Shown here: positions 31,901-40,706 of the stretch, piece by piece | Position numbering within the stretch: position 1 is the first letter of the stretch | Layout: each line of letters opens with the position of its first letter | Assembly: GCA_011742915.1 (NCBI GenBank) | Contig: JAAQTN010000001.1 | Location: 62,001-126,000, forward strand | Length of the DNA stretch: 64,000 bases | Reading direction: 5' to 3' | From: Billgrantia desiderata | Lineage (GTDB): Bacteria > Pseudomonadota > Gammaproteobacteria > Pseudomonadales > Halomonadaceae | The notes under the pieces: model-generated | The model's database searches: none | Told to the model about the DNA's origin: nothing | The model's input: only the letters and a program-made list of their open reading frames with translations | Position numbers and translations under genes: made by a program

Positions 31901-32023
31901 TACGTCCGGATTGGCTTCCTTGGGCACCGCCTGCCAGGCGGCAAGGCCCGCCAGCAGCAGCGCCAGCAGCAACAGCAGGGTGGTGCGCGACCGGTCCAGT
32001 GCGGCCTCGATCAGGGTGCGCAT
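28919..32023 (-). CDS. RND efflux permease (AcrB/MexB superfamily)
   Basis: 1034-residue proton-driven inner-membrane pump. It has the N-terminal transmembrane helix, two large periplasmic loops and twelve expected membrane segments in two halves. The central TM region includes ALILVAGMLVDGAIVVSELADRH, with the acidic proton-relay residues, and VIAATATTLAVFFPLLFWPG. The sequence is closer to the multidrug/solvent HAE-RND group than to metal pumps, as no heavy-metal motif was seen. The start lies 2 bases after the stop of the membrane-fusion gene. No TolC-type channel gene adjoins. Confidence 0.92.
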   Translation of the reverse strand: MRTLIEAALDRSRTTLLLLLALLLAGLAAWQAVPKEANPDVPIPIIYVSLALEGVSPEDGERLLVRPMEQELRTIEGVRKMTSQASEGHAAVTLEFDAGFDPRQALADVRERVDIANASLPDEAEEPRVFEVNVGLFPVLTLGLSGPIEETRQLAIARQLQDAFEGVPEVLEVEIGGEREELMEIVIDPLVLDSYGVDFDTLFNLITRNNRLVAAGSLDTGAGRSPVKVPGIIESLDDVLGMPVKVDGDRVVTFSDVGWIHPTFKDPTGFARIDDEPALVLEISKRAGANLIATIEGVREILDQAAPLLPEELSITTIMDQSVTVDQMLSELLNNVLTAVVLVLIVILAAMGVRSALMVGLTIPGAFLTGILLIWAIGYTLNIVVLFALILVAGMLVDGAIVVSELADRHLREGQPPRQAWVNAASRMSWPVIAATATTLAVFFPLLFWPGVVGEFMKYLPATVILCLLASLAMALIFLPTLGGVFSVRASRAVHGEEMITAGGRLYRTTLARLLAWPGMTLTIALLLMALIFVGYGRFNHGVEFFPDVEPENAQVMVRARGDFSALEKDAIVRRVEARLAGMSEVQALYARSYAIPNEQLGSDVIGTVQFQLIDWQERRPARVIMNEMAARTADLPGVVLEFREQDMGPGAGKPIVLEVSAQQEADSEATVETIRREMERLGGFRDIEDNRSLPGIEWRLNVDRAAAARLGADVAAVGSAVQLVTNGLQVASYRPAHAPDEVDISVRFPHDWRSIDQLDRLTLNTSRGQVPISHFASLEPAPRVGTLHRIDGQRAITLEADVAEGYQPDERLRALLASLGPPPEGVRVNVAGEQEDQEEASRFLITAFLVAIGLMLLILVTQFNSLYQALLVLSAIVFSTAGVLMGLLINGQPFGIVMVGMGIIALAGIVVNNNIVLIDTYNELRRAGLAPYDAALEAGGLRLRPVLLTAITTVLGLMPMVLEINVNLFAPSLGFGAPSTQWWTQLSSAIAGGLVFATGLTLLLTPCMLVLWQRRTKREAAEPADIATPSAQT

Positions 32024-32025
32024 GG

Positions 32026-33177
32026 TCAGGGGGTCTCCTGCTCTGCGCGCTCGCCGCTTGTGTCGTCTTCGCTGGCGCTGGCTTCAGCGGCACCGTCGTC
32101 GGTCTCACTTGGCGCCGGTACGGCGATGACCTCATCGCCGGGGGCGACGAAGCCGCTGCCCAGGGTGATCAGGCGAATCGTCTCGGGTAGCCCGGCCACC
32201 CGGGCCTGAGTGGCGTCGGCGGCGACCAGGCTGACGGGGGTGCTCATCACCCGGTCCGCCTCGTCCAGATGCTTGACCCGCAGCCGGCCCTCATCGTCCA
32301 GCTCGAGCAGCGCGGGGGAGAAGTGATGTACCTCGCGCTCGGGCAGGGTGATCGCCAGGGTCGCGCTGGCGCCGGCCAGACGCCGCCGCTCGGCGTTGTC
32401 GAACTCGGCTTCGATATAGAAGGAGCGAGTGGACTCGTCGGCACGGCTGGCGACGTGGGTCAGTTCGCCGGCGAGGCGACTGCCGTCCAGCAGGCGCGCT
32501 TCGACGGGCAGCCCGGGGGCAAGGTCGGGCGCATCGCGCTGGGCCACCCAGGCACTGGCCTTGAGATGGCGGTCGTCGACCAGGCGGGCATAGGGGTCGC
32601 CGATCTGCAGCACCTCGCCGAGCTCCACGTGAAGGCGGTCCACGACGCCGTCGAAGGGGGCCGCAGGGCGCGTCTCCTCCAGCGCCTGGCGCAGCTCGGC
32701 CAGCTCCGCCGCCGCCACGCTGACGCTGCTCTGCAGGCCCAGCAGTTCGGGCTGAGAGATCAGGTTGCGCTGACGTAAACTGTCGGCCCCGGCCAGCTCG
32801 GCCCTGGCCAGTTCGAGCCGATCCTCGGCGCGCTGCAGCTGCGCTTCCAGAGCGTCGCGCGACAGCGCCAGCAGGGGCGAGCCGGCTTCCACCGCGCTGC
32901 CCTGGGTGACCGGCAATTCGACCACCCGGCCGGCATGGCGGGTGCGCAGCTCGACCTCGCGAAAAGCCACCAGCTGACCCTGCACCACCCGCTGTGGCTG
33001 GTAGGCGACGGCCCGGCTGTGACGGTACTCGACCCGGGGCAGGGTCTCGGCGGGCGGCGCTTCCGCAGTGGGCGCCTGTTGCTGGAAGCGCTGCACGTCG
33101 CCGAGTGCCAGCCACAGCAGCAGAGCCAGCAGCACCATAGCGGCCAGCAGCGCGGAAATAGGGGGACGTCTCAGCAT
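32026..33177 (-). CDS. RND membrane-fusion (adaptor) protein
   Basis: 383-residue HlyD/AcrA-family adaptor bridging the RND pump to an outer-membrane channel. The N-terminus has one hydrophobic segment (LLAAMVLLALLLWLALG), followed by beta-barrel/lipoyl halves and an alpha-helical hairpin (RAEDRLELARAELAGADSLR). There is no lipobox Cys, so it is anchored by the uncleaved helix. A low-complexity Glu/Ser/Ala-rich tail ends the protein. It is the first gene of a two-gene unit and divergent from mdh. Confidence 0.92.
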   Translation of the reverse strand: MLRRPPISALLAAMVLLALLLWLALGDVQRFQQQAPTAEAPPAETLPRVEYRHSRAVAYQPQRVVQGQLVAFREVELRTRHAGRVVELPVTQGSAVEAGSPLLALSRDALEAQLQRAEDRLELARAELAGADSLRQRNLISQPELLGLQSSVSVAAAELAELRQALEETRPAAPFDGVVDRLHVELGEVLQIGDPYARLVDDRHLKASAWVAQRDAPDLAPGLPVEARLLDGSRLAGELTHVASRADESTRSFYIEAEFDNAERRRLAGASATLAITLPEREVHHFSPALLELDDEGRLRVKHLDEADRVMSTPVSLVAADATQARVAGLPETIRLITLGSGFVAPGDEVIAVPAPSETDDGAAEASASEDDTSGERAEQETP

Positions 33178-33530
33178 GCGGCCTTCCCTGGTTCGATAGC
33201 AGGAATACGGTAGACGAGCCTGTGCAGCGAGTGCTGCGTCGCGCGGAGCCGAGCCGGCTGAATCGTGTAGCCTGCTCGGCTAATCAAGCATTGCATGATA
33301 GCGCATGATCGCACATAGGGCAGTGGTCATGCGTGGCCGTCCTTCGAGGAGCACCTAGTCGGAGGTCGGATTGAGTTTTGTGCACTGCAAGCATACCATC
33401 TTGCGGTCCGAATCCCGGCCAGGGCGGGCAAGCGCTCGCAAGGCTCATCCTCAGGAAATGCTGAACGATTCGCTCGCGCAGCCATTCGTAGCAGCGTTTT
33501 CCTCACGGCGGCTCAACCGAAGGAGCAACG
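33178..33530. promoter_or_regulatory. Divergent promoter region, adaptor gene / mdh
   Basis: A 353-base gap with no plausible gene. A candidate sigma-70 promoter for mdh is TTGAGT at 33371-33376, 17 bases, then TACCAT at 33394-33399, leaving a leader of about 125 bases. The segment 33270-33330 is AT-richer with repeated GCATGA/GCATGAT words and may hold the adaptor-gene promoter. AAGGAG lies directly before the mdh ATG. No regulator site was recognised. Confidence 0.4.
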
Positions 33531-34505
33531 ATGAAAGATCCCGTACGTATTGCCATTACCGGCGGTGCCGGCCAGATCAGCTACTCCCTTATCTTCCGTA
33601 TTGCCGCAGGCGACATGCTGGGCCCGGATCAGCCCGTCATTCTCCAGCTGCTCGAGATTCCCCAGGCCATGGACGCGCTCAACGGCGTGGTCATGGAAGT
33701 GAACGACTGCGCCTTCCCGCTGGTGCAGGACATCGTCGCCACCGACGACCCCAACGTCGCCTTCAAGGATGTCGATTTCGCCCTGCTGGTCGGCGCTCGT
33801 CCGCGCGGCCCGGGCATGGAGCGCAAGGACCTGCTGGAAGCCAACGCGGCGATCTTCTCCGTGCAGGGCAAGGCGCTCAACGACAATGCCAGCCGCAACG
33901 TGCGCGTGCTGGTGGTGGGCAACCCGGCCAACACCAACGCCCTGATCGCATCCTGCAACGCCCCGGATCTCGATCCGCGCCAGTTCACCGCGATGACCCG
34001 TCTGGACCACAACCGTGCCCTGACCCAGCTGGCGCAGAAGACCGGCAAGCGCGTCACCGACGTGGAAAGCATGATCATCTGGGGCAACCACAGCGCCACC
34101 CAGTACCCGGACCTGGCCCACACCAAGGTGGCCGGCAAGCCGGCCTTCGAGCTGGTCGAGCGCGACTGGTACGAGAACGACTTCATCCCCACCGTGCAGC
34201 AGCGCGGCGCGGCGATCATCAAGGCGCGCGGTGCCTCTTCCGCCGCTTCCGCCGCCTCTTCCGCCATCGACCACATGCGCGACTGGGCGCTGGGCACCGA
34301 TCAGGTGGTGAGCATGGCGATTCCTTCCGACGGCAGCTACGGCATCGCCGAGGGCATCATCTACTCCTACCCGGTGCGCTGCCAGAACGGCAACTACGAG
34401 ATCGTCCAGGGTCTGGAGATCGACGAGTTCAGCCGCGCCAAGATGAAGGCCACTGAAGACGAGCTGCGGGAAGAGCGCGCCGCCGTCGAGCATCTGCTGG
34501 GCTAA
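33531..34505 (+). CDS. mdh: Malate dehydrogenase
   Basis: 324-residue NAD-dependent malate dehydrogenase of the cytosolic-type (MDH type 2) family, distinct from the shorter E. coli enzyme. The Rossmann motif [17 protein letters not shown] opens the protein; substrate and proton-relay residues are in [11 protein letters not shown] and [13 protein letters not shown] (catalytic His). The TCA cycle and the pckA product pathway use the same oxaloacetate pool. AAGGAG precedes the ATG and a strong intrinsic terminator follows. Confidence 0.95.
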   Translation: MKDPVRIAITGGAGQISYSLIFRIAAGDMLGPDQPVILQLLEIPQAMDALNGVVMEVNDCAFPLVQDIVATDDPNVAFKDVDFALLVGARPRGPGMERKDLLEANAAIFSVQGKALNDNASRNVRVLVVGNPANTNALIASCNAPDLDPRQFTAMTRLDHNRALTQLAQKTGKRVTDVESMIIWGNHSATQYPDLAHTKVAGKPAFELVERDWYENDFIPTVQQRGAAIIKARGASSAASAASSAIDHMRDWALGTDQVVSMAIPSDGSYGIAEGIIYSYPVRCQNGNYEIVQGLEIDEFSRAKMKATEDELREERAAVEHLLG

Positions 34506-34535
34506 GCGTGTAAGAAATAAGAAGTAAGAGCCAAG

Positions 34536-34570
34536 AAAAACCCCGAAGGTCTCAGGCCTTCGGGGTTTTT
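34536..34570 (+). terminator. Intrinsic terminator after mdh
   Basis: Arms AAAAACCCCGAAGG (34536-34549) and CCTTCGGGGTTTTT (34557-34570) with a 7-base loop and a T-run; a textbook rho-independent terminator that is also functional on the minus strand, where it would lie beyond the HAD-phosphatase stop. Confidence 0.9.
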
Positions 34571-34636
34571 GTCTTTCGTCTTCGCTCTTCCAGGCGCGAA
34601 GCGCCGTTCTTACGACTCATGAACTGGCGAAGCCGC

Positions 34637-35293
34637 TCAGTCCCGCAGGCTCATGATGCGCCAGCCGCGGCGTTCGGCCACTTCGCGAAGAGTGGCGTCG
34701 GGGTCCACCGCCACCGGATGCTCCACCAGCTCCAGCAGCGGCAGGTCGTTGTGGGAATCGCTGTAGAACCAGGCGTCGTCCAGTGTCAGATCCTTGTCCG
34801 CCAGCCACTCTTCCAGGCGCTTGACCTTGCCTTCACGATAGCTCGGGGTGCCGCTGACCTGGCCGGTATAGCGGCCGTCGCGCACCTCCGGCTCCACCGC
34901 GATCAGATGATCCACCCCCAGCCGCTCGGCGATGGGGCCGGTGATGAAGCGGTTGGTGGCGGTGATGATCAGCAGAGTGTCGCCGCGGCTGCGGTGGCGT
35001 GCCAGCAGTTCCTCGCCCTTGGCCAGGATGTTGGGTTCGATCTTGCTGGCCATGAACTGCTGATGCCAGGCCGCCAACTGCTCGGGACTGTTGTCGGCGA
35101 GCGGCTTGAGCGCCACGGCGAGAAAGGCGTGGATGTCCAGCGTTCCCGCCTCATAGTCGGCCATGAAGCGGTCGTTGGCTTCACGGTAGGCCTTGGCATC
35201 CACTGCTCCCTGTTCGAGCAGAAACTCGCCCCAGGCGTGGTCGCTGTCGATGGCGAGCAGGGTATTGTCCAGGTCGAAGATGGCCAGACTCAC
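34637..35293 (-). CDS. HAD-superfamily phosphatase, subfamily IB (SerB-like)
   Basis: 218-residue HAD hydrolase. Motif I is [17 protein letters not shown] (Asp nucleophile), motif [12 protein letters not shown] and motif [19 protein letters not shown]. This is the pattern of the HAD-IB group (TIGR01490-like, near SerB/CicA), which includes phosphoserine and lipid-phosphate phosphatases; the substrate is unknown. The start is GTG at 35293, with AAGGGG upstream. Converges with mdh and is divergent from rppH. Confidence 0.87.
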   Translation of the reverse strand: MSLAIFDLDNTLLAIDSDHAWGEFLLEQGAVDAKAYREANDRFMADYEAGTLDIHAFLAVALKPLADNSPEQLAAWHQQFMASKIEPNILAKGEELLARHRSRGDTLLIITATNRFITGPIAERLGVDHLIAVEPEVRDGRYTGQVSGTPSYREGKVKRLEEWLADKDLTLDDAWFYSDSHNDLPLLELVEHPVAVDPDATLREVAERRGWRIMSLRD

Positions 35294-35490
35294 GGCTTAC
35301 CCCTTGCGATTTGGTGAGTAATGACTTGCTAGGTTTCGTGAAAGCTGGCGATTATGTCAGACAACGACCTCGCTGCTAAGCCTGCCGGAGCTTTTTCTCC
35401 TACTGCCGGTTCGGCCCCAACGTTGTATTGATGCGCTTTGCGCCCTTGTGGAAGAATGCAAGCAACGATGAATTTCACAAGGTGACGTCC

Positions 35491-35982
35491 GTGATCGACG
35501 CTGACGGCTTTCGCCCCAACGTTGGCATCATCATCGCCAACGCCAGGGGGCAGCTGCTTTGGGCGCGTCGGGTAGGACAGAATGCGTGGCAGTTTCCCCA
35601 GGGAGGCATTAAGTCAACCGAAACACCGCAACAGGCGCTCTACCGAGAGCTGGAGGAGGAAATCGGCCTCACCGCCGATGACGTCGAACTGCTTGCCTGT
35701 ACCCGGGGGTGGCTGCGCTATCGCCTGCCACGACGCATGGTGCGCATGAATTCGAGGCCGGTGTGTATCGGCCAGAAGCAGAAGTGGTTCCTGCTGCGGA
35801 TCCGCTGTCAGGAGAGCCGCATCTGCATGGATGGCTCGGAGAAGCCCGAGTTCGATAACTGGCGCTGGGTCAGCTACTGGTATCCGTTGGGCCAGGTGGT
35901 ACCGTTCAAGCGCGAGGTGTATCGCCGCGCGTTGAGCGAGCTGTCGCCGCGGGCGCAGCGGCTGGCGCTGGAAGGGCGCTGA
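35491..35982 (+). CDS. rppH: RNA pyrophosphohydrolase
   Basis: 163-residue Nudix hydrolase that removes pyrophosphate from the 5' end of mRNAs and so triggers RNase E-dependent decay. Nudix box is [24 protein letters not shown]; family markers are [27 protein letters not shown] [14 protein letters not shown] and [12 protein letters not shown]. The start is GTG at 35491, chosen because it gives the family-typical first residues [10 protein letters not shown] and AAGG lies 9 bases upstream; an ATG at 35428 would add 21 unconserved residues. Followed by ptsP, as in E. coli. Confidence 0.93.
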   Translation: MIDADGFRPNVGIIIANARGQLLWARRVGQNAWQFPQGGIKSTETPQQALYRELEEEIGLTADDVELLACTRGWLRYRLPRRMVRMNSRPVCIGQKQKWFLLRIRCQESRICMDGSEKPEFDNWRWVSYWYPLGQVVPFKREVYRRALSELSPRAQRLALEGR

Positions 35983-36091
35983 GCGAAGAATCCGCTGTTC
36001 GGTACGAGTGGGGCAACGCAGGGCCCCGTGTGAGCTCCGCCGCACTGGCGGTGCTTGGCCTTGACTCCTCAGCAGGCGAGGGACGACAACG

Positions 36092-38371
36092 ATGGAAAGC
36101 AAGACGCCGATGCTCGAGGTGCTGCGCCGGGTCATCCAGGAGGTCAACGGGGCACGCAATCTCGATGCGGCGCTGGCGACCATGGTTCGCCGTATCCGCA
36201 AGGCCATGCGCACCGACGTATGTTCCTTCTATCTCTACGATGCCGAGATCGAGGCGCTGGTGCTGATGGAAACCATCGGCCTGCACAGCCAGGCGGTGGG
36301 GCAGGTCACCCTGCGGGTAGGCGAGGGCCTGGTCGGTCTGGTGGCCGAGCGCGAGGAGCCGCTCAACCTGGAGGACGCACCGTCGCACCCGCGCTTCCGC
36401 TACTTCGAGGCCACCGGCGAAGAGCGCTACTCCAGCTTTCTCGGCGTGCCCATCATCCATCAGCGGCGCATGCTCGGCGTGCTCGTCGTACAGCAGGCCG
36501 AGAAGCGCCGCTACGATGAGGAGGACGAAGCCTTCCTCATCACCATGGGTGCGCAGCTGGCCGGCGTGCTGGCTCACGCGTTGGCCACGGGCAGTCTCAG
36601 CAAGCCTACGCTGCCTGGCGGGCAGGCCATGTTCACTGGCGTTCCCGCCTCGCCCGGCATGGCCATCGGCGAGGTGGTGGTGGTGGCGCCGCTGGCCGAT
36701 CTGGACAGCGTTCCCGACCTGATTCCCACCGACGTCGAGCACGAGATCGCGCGCCTCAAGGAGGCCATCGAGTGCGTGCGCGAGGAGATTCGAGCCGCGG
36801 GCGAGCGCCTGGCCAACCGCATCTCCGCCCAGGAACTGGCGCTGTTCGAGGTCTACCAGCAGATGCTCAGCGAAGCGGCGCTCTCCCAGGAAGTGGAGAA
36901 GCGCATTCGTGAAGGGCAGTGGGCCCCGGGGGCGCTGGCCGACGTGGTGCGGCGTCACGTGCAGTACCTGGAGCGGGTCGACGACGACTACCTGCGCGAG
37001 CGGGCCGCCGACGTGCGCGACCTGGGCCGCCGGGTGCTGGCGCATCTGCAGGAGGAGACGCCCCAGACGCCGGCCAACTTCCCCGAGAGCACCATTCTGG
37101 TCGGCGACGAGATCAGCGTCGCCACGCTGGGCGAAGTGCCGCGGGAGCGTCTTGCCGGGCTGGTCTCGCTGCGCGGCTCGAGCACTTCCCACGTGGCGAT
37201 CGTGGCGCGAGCCATGGGCATTCCCACCGTGTCGGGCATGGTCGACCTGCCGTTGCCGCGGCTCTCCGGCGCCGAGGTGGTCCTCGACGGGCACCGGGGG
37301 CGGCTTTTCGTGCGACCGTCCGACGAGCTGAAGGCCCGCTACGGCAGCCTGATCGCCGAGGAGATCGCGCTCACCGAAGTGCTGGAGCATGAGCAGGACC
37401 TGCCCAGCGAGACGCCGGACGGTTACGTGATGCCATTGATGGTCAACACCGGTCTGGCCATCGATACCGCGGTGTCGTTGAAGAAGCGCATCAGCGGCGT
37501 GGGGCTGTACCGCACCGAGGTGCCGTTCATGATCGCCGAGCGCTTTCCGAGCGAGCAGGAGCAGGCACGCCTCTACCGCGATCAATTGGAAAGCTTTGCG
37601 CCGCTGCCGGTGGTCATGCGCACGCTCGACATCGGCGGCGACAAGGACCTGCCCTACTTCCCCATCGAGGAGGCCAACCCCTTCCTCGGCTGGCGCGGCA
37701 TTCGGGTCACGCTCGACCATCCCGAGGTGCTGATGGTGCAGCTGCGCGCCATGCTGCGCGCCGCCCAAGGGCTCGACAACCTGCAGATTCTGCTGCCCAT
37801 GGTGACCAACGTCGACGAAGTCGACGATGCGCTGCGGCTGCTGGATCGCGCCATTCGTGAGCTGGGCGAAGAGGGCGTCGTCTCGCCGCGGCCCCGGGTC
37901 GGCGTGATGCTGGAGGTTCCCGCCACGCTCTATCAACTGGATGCGCTGGCCGAGCGGGTCGACTTCTTCTCCGTCGGCAGCAACGACCTGACCCAGTACC
38001 TGCTGGCGGTGGATCGAAACAACCCCCGGGTGGCGAGCCTCTATGACTCCTGTCACCCCGCCGTGCTGTGTGCCATGGCGCGACTGGCAGAGGAGTCCCG
38101 GCGGCTGAAGAAGCCGATCTCGGTGTGCGGCGAACTGGCCGGCGACCCGGCCGGCGCGCTGCTGCTGATGGGCATGGGCTTCGATTCCCTCTCCATGAAC
38201 GCCCCCAGTCTGCCCCGGGTCAGAGCGGCCATTCGTCGGGTGTCGATCGACGCCGCCAAGGCGCTGGTTCAGGAAACCCTGGCGCTCAATACGCCGGTGG
38301 CGGTTCGCAGCCATCTGTTCGGGCGTCTCAGCGAATGGCAGCTGGCGCACCTGCTGCCGCCACGGGACTGA
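36092..38371 (+). CDS. ptsP: Phosphoenolpyruvate-protein phosphotransferase PtsP (EI-Ntr)
   Basis: 759-residue first enzyme of the nitrogen PTS. Domains: GAF sensory domain (residues about 1-165), PTS enzyme I N-terminal domain (about 175-300), the phospho-His swivel domain with GSSTSHVAIVARAMGIPTV (His about 369) and the PEP-binding TIM barrel (about 410-740; GLYRTEVPFM, VGSNDLTQYLLAVDRNN). It phosphorylates NPr (PtsO), linking carbon and nitrogen status to potassium and outer-membrane physiology. Downstream of rppH as in E. coli, with 109 bases between. Confidence 0.96.
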   Translation: MESKTPMLEVLRRVIQEVNGARNLDAALATMVRRIRKAMRTDVCSFYLYDAEIEALVLMETIGLHSQAVGQVTLRVGEGLVGLVAEREEPLNLEDAPSHPRFRYFEATGEERYSSFLGVPIIHQRRMLGVLVVQQAEKRRYDEEDEAFLITMGAQLAGVLAHALATGSLSKPTLPGGQAMFTGVPASPGMAIGEVVVVAPLADLDSVPDLIPTDVEHEIARLKEAIECVREEIRAAGERLANRISAQELALFEVYQQMLSEAALSQEVEKRIREGQWAPGALADVVRRHVQYLERVDDDYLRERAADVRDLGRRVLAHLQEETPQTPANFPESTILVGDEISVATLGEVPRERLAGLVSLRGSSTSHVAIVARAMGIPTVSGMVDLPLPRLSGAEVVLDGHRGRLFVRPSDELKARYGSLIAEEIALTEVLEHEQDLPSETPDGYVMPLMVNTGLAIDTAVSLKKRISGVGLYRTEVPFMIAERFPSEQEQARLYRDQLESFAPLPVVMRTLDIGGDKDLPYFPIEEANPFLGWRGIRVTLDHPEVLMVQLRAMLRAAQGLDNLQILLPMVTNVDEVDDALRLLDRAIRELGEEGVVSPRPRVGVMLEVPATLYQLDALAERVDFFSVGSNDLTQYLLAVDRNNPRVASLYDSCHPAVLCAMARLAEESRRLKKPISVCGELAGDPAGALLLMGMGFDSLSMNAPSLPRVRAAIRRVSIDAAKALVQETLALNTPVAVRSHLFGRLSEWQLAHLLPPRD

Positions 38372-38380
38372 GTGCGGTTC

Positions 38381-39175
38381 ATGTGTCTCATCGCTTTCGA
38401 CTTTCGACCCCAGGCGCCGATAGCACTGCGCCTGGTGGCCAACCGCGACGAGTTCCATCAACGACCGACGGCTGCACTGGCGGCGTGGCAGGATGCGCCC
38501 GACATCGTCGGCGGCCGCGATCTCGAGGCCGGCGGCAGTTGGCTGGCAGTGCATCGTCGCGGGCGTGTCGCGGCGGTGACCAACGTGCGCGATCCTGCCC
38601 TCGCCGTGGCGCCCGATGCGCCGAGCCGGGGGCAGCTCGTGCGCGAGGCGCTGGAGTGCCCCGACCTCAGCGCCTGGCTGCTCCGGCTCGCCGGGGGCGA
38701 GGGCTGGCGCTATGCCGGCTTCAATCTGCTGGCGGGCGACGGCGAGCGCCTCTGGCATCTGCACCGCGGCCGAGACGAGCTGCTGCTCACCCAGGTCGCG
38801 CCCGGCATCCACGGGCTTTCCAATGCCACCCTCGATACGCCCTGGCCCAAGCTGGTCGTCGCCCGGCAGGGGCTGGCGGCTGCGCAGCGTCGCCGCTGGC
38901 CGGAGGACGCCCTGGAGGCGTTTGGCGATACCCGGCCGGCCGACGATGGCCATCTGCCCAATACCGGCGTGGGGCTGGAACTGGAGCGTCGGCTGTCGCC
39001 GCCTTTCATCGTCGGCGAGCAGTACGGCACCCGTGCCACCACCTGGCTGGAGTGGGACGCCGGCGCGGGCGTCGTGGTGCTGGAAGAGCGTCGCTTCGGT
39101 CCCGGTGGGCAGCCTCAGGGCGTAACGCGGGAGCGAATTGCCTTGCACCGCAACTCGTTCCCGGTATCGCCATGA
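38381..39175 (+). CDS. NRDE/TANGO2-family protein
   Basis: 264-residue protein of the NRDE (TANGO2) family, named after its conserved motif, present here as LVANRDEFHQRPTAALAAW near residue 18. The conserved N-terminal MCLIAFDFRP and GGRDLEAGGSWLAV are also present. The family is implicated in heme handling and Golgi organisation in eukaryotes, and is mostly uncharacterised in bacteria; the fold suggests an Ntn-hydrolase. ATG 38381 gives the family start MCLIAF; GTG 38372 is an in-frame alternative. Sits 9 bases after ptsP, so probably co-transcribed. Confidence 0.85.
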   Translation: MCLIAFDFRPQAPIALRLVANRDEFHQRPTAALAAWQDAPDIVGGRDLEAGGSWLAVHRRGRVAAVTNVRDPALAVAPDAPSRGQLVREALECPDLSAWLLRLAGGEGWRYAGFNLLAGDGERLWHLHRGRDELLLTQVAPGIHGLSNATLDTPWPKLVVARQGLAAAQRRRWPEDALEAFGDTRPADDGHLPNTGVGLELERRLSPPFIVGEQYGTRATTWLEWDAGAGVVVLEERRFGPGGQPQGVTRERIALHRNSFPVSP

Positions 39176-39234
39176 CAGCCAGGACGTAGCGGCGTAAACT
39201 CACCCATCGGCATTCGGCACAGGGACGCACGCCC

Positions 39235-40602
39235 GTGGTAGCACACAAGGACCGCTTATGGTCGTACCTGATATGGCCTCTGCTGTGGCCGCTGTTGCTG
39301 GCCCAGGCGGCCCTGGTACTGCTGTGTCTGCTGGCTGCCGCCGTGCTGTGGCTGGCCACGCCCGATCCTGCCACCTGGACGGAACCCGCCTGGCTGCTGC
39401 TGGCTCTGCTGGTCGGCACGACCCTCACCACCTCGGCCTTTCTCCTGCAATTACGCCACCGCATTCGCGAATGTGAGGCTCAGACCGAGAGCCGGCTCGA
39501 GCGTATCGAGCGTCTGCTGCTGGAAGCCGAACAGATGCTGCCGGGTTGGCTGGGGCAGCCGGAACGGCTCGAGACCCATGACGACTCGATGATGGGACGC
39601 ATGGAGCGTCTGCATGACGGCATGATCGAGCTGCAATCGCGACTCGAGCTGGTGCCGAGCCCCGATGCGCTGCTGGCGAGCAGTCAGCGGCCGGCGCTGC
39701 TGCTCTACCAGGGGCGCATCGTCGGCGCCAACCTGGCCATGGAGCAGCTGCTGGGAGAAGGCCTGGCCACGCTGAGAGGACAGGACCCCGCGACGCGACT
39801 GATCGAGCGAGGCGATGCGGGAGACAGGCTGGTCGAGGTGCAGGTGCTCGATGGAGAGGGGCGCTGGCGCTCCTTCCGGGCGGAGTGGCTGGAAGCCTCG
39901 CCCTATCAATTGCTGCTCTTCGAACGCGCCGGCATGCACGAATTCGGCAACTTGCTGGCGGCCCGCGAGCGGGCGAGGGAGGACTCGCGGCTCAAGTCGC
40001 ACTACCTGACGTTGCTGCAGCGCGAGCTGGAGCCGCTGCTGAAGGAGTTGGCCGATAGCATGAAGACGGCATCCGGCAACGGGAGTTCGTTGCGCTACGC
40101 GCACCTGCGCGAGCGTATCGCCGACATTTTGCTGCTGATCAACAGTCTGGCCGGAGAGCGGGGCGAACTGATGCCCTCGGCCAGCGCCGGCCAGGACGAA
40201 CCGTTGCGGGTGCTGGTGGTCGATGACGGTCCGGTCAACCGCATGCTGGCCAGCCAGCTGCTCGAGGCCCAGGGGCTTCGGGTCGACAGTGTCGCCAGTG
40301 GCCCGGAAGCCCTGGAACAGCAGCAGCGTCTGTTCTACGACCTGGTGCTGATGGATATCTTCATGCCCGACATGGATGGCATCGAGGCAGCCCGGCGCTG
40401 GCGCGAACAGGAGACGCTCGCTCCCGAGGCCGGTCGCAGCATTCTGGTGGCGCTCACGGCCAACGCCACCGACAGCGACCGCCAGCGCTTCGTCGAGGCC
40501 GGCATGGACGACTACCTGGCCAAACCCTATGGCCCGCGTGAGCTCATCGATCTGCTTCGGCAGTGGCGGCCGGACGCCTTTCAAGATTCCGCATCGACAT
40601 GA
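39235..40602 (+). CDS. Membrane-bound response-regulator protein with degenerate histidine-kinase core
   Basis: 455 residues. Two hydrophobic segments (11-40, 52-72) form a membrane anchor; then a helical linker, a PAS-like region (145-235), a DHp-like helix pair (242-305) and a C-terminal receiver domain (325-445) with LVVDDGPVNR, phospho-acceptor Asp in LMDIFMPDMDG (about 374), ALTAN and YLAKPYG. The DHp segment KSHYLTLLQRELEPLL aligns with the usual KSEFLANMSHELRTPL, but the phospho-His is Arg263 and no ATPase domain exists between 305 and 325. It is therefore probably a non-kinase receiver. Start GTG 39235 with AGGGA upstream. Confidence 0.78.
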   Translation: MVAHKDRLWSYLIWPLLWPLLLAQAALVLLCLLAAAVLWLATPDPATWTEPAWLLLALLVGTTLTTSAFLLQLRHRIRECEAQTESRLERIERLLLEAEQMLPGWLGQPERLETHDDSMMGRMERLHDGMIELQSRLELVPSPDALLASSQRPALLLYQGRIVGANLAMEQLLGEGLATLRGQDPATRLIERGDAGDRLVEVQVLDGEGRWRSFRAEWLEASPYQLLLFERAGMHEFGNLLAARERAREDSRLKSHYLTLLQRELEPLLKELADSMKTASGNGSSLRYAHLRERIADILLLINSLAGERGELMPSASAGQDEPLRVLVVDDGPVNRMLASQLLEAQGLRVDSVASGPEALEQQQRLFYDLVLMDIFMPDMDGIEAARRWREQETLAPEAGRSILVALTANATDSDRQRFVEAGMDDYLAKPYGPRELIDLLRQWRPDAFQDSAST

Positions 40603-40706
40603 CCCTGTTTCTTTCATCGACGGTGGAGTGATCATCATGCCGGCCATGGTTCTTGCCTTCGGTCAGCAGGCCATCGTGGGGCTCCGTTTTTCGTTCTGAG
40701 GTGCAC

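Noticed and set aside
28901..32209. Very long open frame on the strand opposite the RND pump (about 1,100 codons)
   Set aside because: It is a GC-bias shadow: it lies wholly antisense to a well-supported RND gene and its translation is low-complexity (His/Gln/Gly/Asp-rich) without domains.
35428..35490. Upstream ATG start for rppH
   Set aside because: It would add 21 residues not typical of the family; the GTG at 35491 gives the usual [10 protein letters not shown] start.
35906..39148. Open frame of about 1,080 codons opposite ptsP and the NRDE gene
   Set aside because: Antisense to rppH-ptsP-NRDE, has no motif and shows the Arg/His/Gln-rich composition of reversed GC-rich codons.
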